This document shows, piece by piece, positions 61,301-64,000 of a DNA stretch of 64,000 bases. The notes beneath the pieces are model-generated. The model did no database searches, was not told the origin of the DNA, and saw nothing but the letters and a program-made list of their open reading frames with translations. The position numbers and the translations under genes are program-made. Origin of the DNA: Certhia americana (lineage: Eukaryota; Chordata; Aves; Passeriformes; Certhiidae); contig CM031858.1 in NCBI GenBank assembly GCA_018697195.1, forward strand, positions 130,123,765 to 130,187,764. Reading direction: 5' to 3'. Within the stretch, counting starts at the first letter, position 1. Each line of letters begins with the position of its first letter.

Positions 61301-61790
61301 GGTGCGCCGCCGCTCGGCTCCGGCCGCCCCCCGCTCTCCGCAGCCGCAGTTCCGGCGGTGGGAGGAAGCTCGGGCCCGCTCCGCTCCGCTCCGCTCCGCT
61401 CGCCGGGGGATGCGGGAGCGCTCCCGCCCCCGCGGCCGGCGGGAGGCGGGCGGCGGCGCGGGCGGGGCGGACGCGTCGCCCCGCAGAGAGCGGCGGGGGG
61501 ACCCAGCGGCGGGCGGCGGGCACAGGCCGGCGATGGAGGAAGGTGAGGGGCGGCTCCTCGGGCCGTGGAGCCGGGGCCGGGCGGAGGCGGTCGGGGCAGG
61601 CCGCTGGCTCAGGCCGGCGGCGTGGCCGCCCCTGGCGGTTTGTGCCCGGGCCGTGCCGGGACCGCCGCGCCCGGACGGAGGTGAAGCACCGGGCTGCAGG
61701 ACACGGGCGGCCTCCCGGGCCCAGCCCAAGGCAGCCCGTCCTTTGCAGCCCCGGGCGGGAGGCCAGGCCGGTCTCTGGGGGACATGGAGT
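61300..61790 (+). promoter_or_regulatory. CpG island 2: promoter and first exon of a rightward gene
   Basis: GC- and CpG-dense single-copy sequence beginning immediately after minisatellite B. It includes a (CCGCT)5 repeat at 61376-61400 and GC-box-like GGGCGGGGCGG around 61461-61471. A start codon with a strong donor follows at 61533-61548. There is no TATA box, as usual for CpG-island promoters. The transcription start is probably between 61350 and 61530. Confidence 0.75.
61533..61542 (+). CDS. Candidate first coding exon (M-E-E, phase-1 donor), unidentified gene
   Basis: The only visible coding part is ATGGAGGAAG, giving Met-Glu-Glu plus one base of the next codon. It is followed directly by the intron start GTGAGG (61543-61548), in the order AAG|GTGAGG, which is close to the vertebrate donor consensus. 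The start context is good (G at -3 and G at +4). Very short first coding exons ending in a phase-1 donor inside a CpG island are common. The presumed first intron carries a CR1 copy and continues past the window end. Three residues cannot identify the protein. Chance occurrence is possible, and a non-coding first exon using the same donor would look alike. Confidence 0.4.
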
Positions 61791-61889
61791 CTTTTTCTCT
61801 TCCCTCGCCTGGAATTGTGATGCCTTCGTGAGTGTACTTTCGCTTTGGCATCCCTCTGTGTGTTTTAGTCAGTCTTCCCGTTTCGTTAA

Positions 61890-62345
61890 GTACTAGAGAG
61901 CATCCAAATAGGGCTGCGAAGGTGCTGAAGGGCCTTGAGGGGAAGCTGTATGAGAAGCGGCCGAAGGCACTTGGTCTGCTCAGCCTGGCGAAGATTGATG
62001 GAGACCTCATCGGAGTTTGCTCAGGAGGGGAAAAGGAGGGGCAGATATTGATCTCTTCTCTGTGTTGACCAGTGACCCGAGGGAATGGCCTGAAGCTGCG
62101 TATGGAGCGGGTTTTTTAGGTTGGTGTTAGGAAGAGGTTCTTTACCCTCAGGCTGGTTGGGGATGGATCAGGCTCCCTAGGGAAGCGGATGCAGCACAAA
62201 GCCTGACAGAGTTCAAGAGGCACTTTGACAGTGCTCTCAGGCACATGCTGTGGTTACTGAGGTGTCCTGTGCAGGGTCAGGAACTGGACTTGGATCATCC
62301 TTGTGGGTTCCTTCAACTCAGACTATTTTGGGATTTTGTTTCACT
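61890..62345 (+). mobile_element. CR1 LINE 3' fragment, plus strand
   Basis: Begins GAGCATCCAAATAGGGC and encodes the last part of ORF2 in a degraded form (KGLEGKLYEKRPKALGLLSL near 61920-61980). CR1 3'UTR wording follows (GGTTCCTTCAACTCAGACTA near 62308). It lies in the same orientation as the putative gene, within its presumed first intron. It is 5'-truncated and inactive. Confidence 0.88.
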
Positions 62346-62839
62346 TTTGCCCCCTACACAAAGATTTTTCTCTGTGTCTTTTCAGTGCAAACCCCCTTTG
62401 TAGGGTGTAGGAGATAACATCTGGTTTTCTTGGAGAAATCAGCAGAAACAGAACTGTTAATAGGCACCCAGAAAGTGCAGGAGCAAAACAAGCATATGCA
62501 AATCTGTCCTATGGTATATTCCAGCCTTTCAGCTGTTCTCAGCAGGGGTAATTTCAGAGTTGCACGTGGTTTCTGTATGTTTAGGAGTCTCCAGTTGCTT
62601 GTCTGCCACAACTGTGTCCATCTTCTTAGGAATCTGTGCAAACTCTTGGTTTACAGAACATTCTTTGGGTAGGAGTGTTCTGCGTGAAGGTGATGTGCAA
62701 TGAGCTGGTTCTTTTTAGCCTGACTCACTAGGTTTGTTTGAGAACTTCCTGTATTAGAAAAGGTTGAATCACTGCTTTGTATTCAGTGTGTTTGTGCACT
62801 TCACTAACTAGTTGACATCTGGCATATTTCTGTTGGTCA
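62346..62839. other. Presumed intronic DNA
   Basis: No exon or repeat recognised. Confidence 0.5.
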
Positions 62840-63060
62840 TCCTCTTTTCTAGACTGAGGCATCTTCAATTTGCTTCCCCATTCCTTGTATGGGAGCCCTT
62901 GCACAGCTCAAACCACCCTCATGGCCCTTCTCTGAATGTTTCTCAGCCCTGTTTAATCCTTCTTTAGATGAGAAGAGAAAAATTACAGACAGTGCTCAAT
63001 TAGTAGGTGAAAAGTAGATGTGTATAGCGGTACAAAGTAAGGAATGAGTTATGGTTTTCT
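62840..63060 (-). mobile_element. Possible old CR1/LINE relic
   Basis: The wording CATGGCCCTTCTCTGAATGT near 62920, followed by TCAGCCCTGTTTAATCCTT and ACAGACAGTGCTCAATTAG, parallels the reverse of a CR1 ORF2 C-terminal region (the 'cttctctgaacctcttccag' area). It is strongly diverged and no terminus is visible. Confidence 0.35.
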
Positions 63061-64000
63061 GCAGTAGGAACACAAAAATAAGTGGAATGCGTGTTTTTTG
63101 AACACAAACTTGTTTGAACTGGGGACTTACAGGGAACTGAAAAGCAGATGAAAAATTCTGTGCTGGATAGAGAGTTACCAGAGGCTGTTATCAGTTCAAA
63201 GTTCTAGATAATTCTTAGCTGTTAGCTTGTTTAACTTTTATTTCACTCTGAAGGATTCTGGTTTGCAGCAGCAGCAAGAAACAGAAGTAACACATCTTTT
63301 TGTGCTATTGCTTTAGGGGGAAATATGTTGAGCAGTCTTCAAAACGGAGGTGAAGATCATCTGCTGATTGAGATGTTGCTTCAGAAGTGGAATTTTAAAT
63401 TGTAACGTCTTTGGGAGCTTTCTATTGCTGCTGTTAATACTATACTTTTTAAGTTAGCATTATAAGCTTGTTACACTTCTGCTATGGTTCACTTCTCTAC
63501 CAGAGAAGCAAAGGCCTTTTCTTCCAGTGTTCTCAATGCTGTTGCTTTGGTCATAGCTGGAATGACAGGGGCACTCAGTTGTCCTTCCGAGCACGTATCT
63601 GCTCATGTTTGTGATCTAGGGTTTTCTCCCACCATATTTTATTTTGCATGGTACAAGTGATTTTTAACTGCAGTGCACTTGGTGTTCGCATTGCTGATAA
63701 ATTCTCATATACATGTCATAATGAGATGCTGGTATACATTTCATTTTGGATTGACATGATGATAAATGTGATACTGAATACCCTAAACCTTGTGCTGTTT
63801 AGAATCTTTCCAGTTCTTGTCTTGTTTAAGAGGGTGGACATTTTCTGTTCTTTCCATGAAAAACGTTACCGTTGAGATTTTGGTTTGCCCAAAATGATTT
63901 ATAAATTGCTCTGCATTGTTGTCTTGATACAGATGGTCAATCTCTTTAACCATTTCTATTTCTAGTTTCTAACTTTTAGATCTAATAGTAGTTGGGAATT
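63061..64000. other. Presumed intronic DNA to window end
   Basis: AT-rich, stop-laden sequence with no exon, RNA gene or repeat that I can name. Confidence 0.5.

Overview
This window looks like chromosomal DNA of a songbird-type (passerine) bird. Five CR1 LINE fragments with the bird-typical 3' end (repeats of ATTCTATG) are visible. There is also a tRNA-Ile-headed, CR1-tailed SINE of the TguSINE1 type, a family known from passerines. No bacterial, viral or plasmid gene organisation is present, and no intact multi-codon gene can be read. The long reading frames are chance frames in GC-rich or repetitive DNA.

Layout. A T-rich, low-quality-looking stretch (1-250) is followed by a CpG island (about 560-2640) that carries CCAAT and GC boxes and exposed splice donors on both strands, so it is a promoter/first-exon region. 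From 2.65 to 55.6 kb I find no convincing exon. This span holds CR1 copies (8137-8656 minus, 9205-9965 minus, 29420-31270 plus, 55600-55985 minus), an old MIR-like SINE (25575-25735), the TguSINE1-type copy (50097-50222), simple repeats, and several clusters of transcription-factor-like motifs that may be enhancers. The best two are an AP-1/NF-E2 plus GATA cluster (35880-36080) and a CRE plus TCF/LEF cluster (40010-40200).

The right end is dominated by an assembly problem. The 2.74 kb before the 587-base gap (53388-56128) is repeated after it (56799-59538), with dense single-base insertions and deletions and the same boundary sequence. It is most simply a false duplication built from uncorrected long reads. 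It leads into two GC-rich minisatellites: array A (about 37 bp unit, 59480-60195) and array B (19 bp unit, 60225-61300). Their units share a 17-base core (15 of 17 identical), so one probably arose from the other.

Array B ends against a second CpG island (61300-61790). That island contains a credible first coding exon, M-E-E followed by a GTGAGG donor, for an unidentified plus-strand gene running out of the window. A fifth CR1 fragment (61890-62345) lies in its presumed first intron.

How the parts relate: two CpG-island promoters bracket about 55 kb of non-coding, possibly regulatory DNA. Nothing here amounts to a new multi-gene system. The most notable signals are the assembly error and the nested minisatellites beside a promoter.
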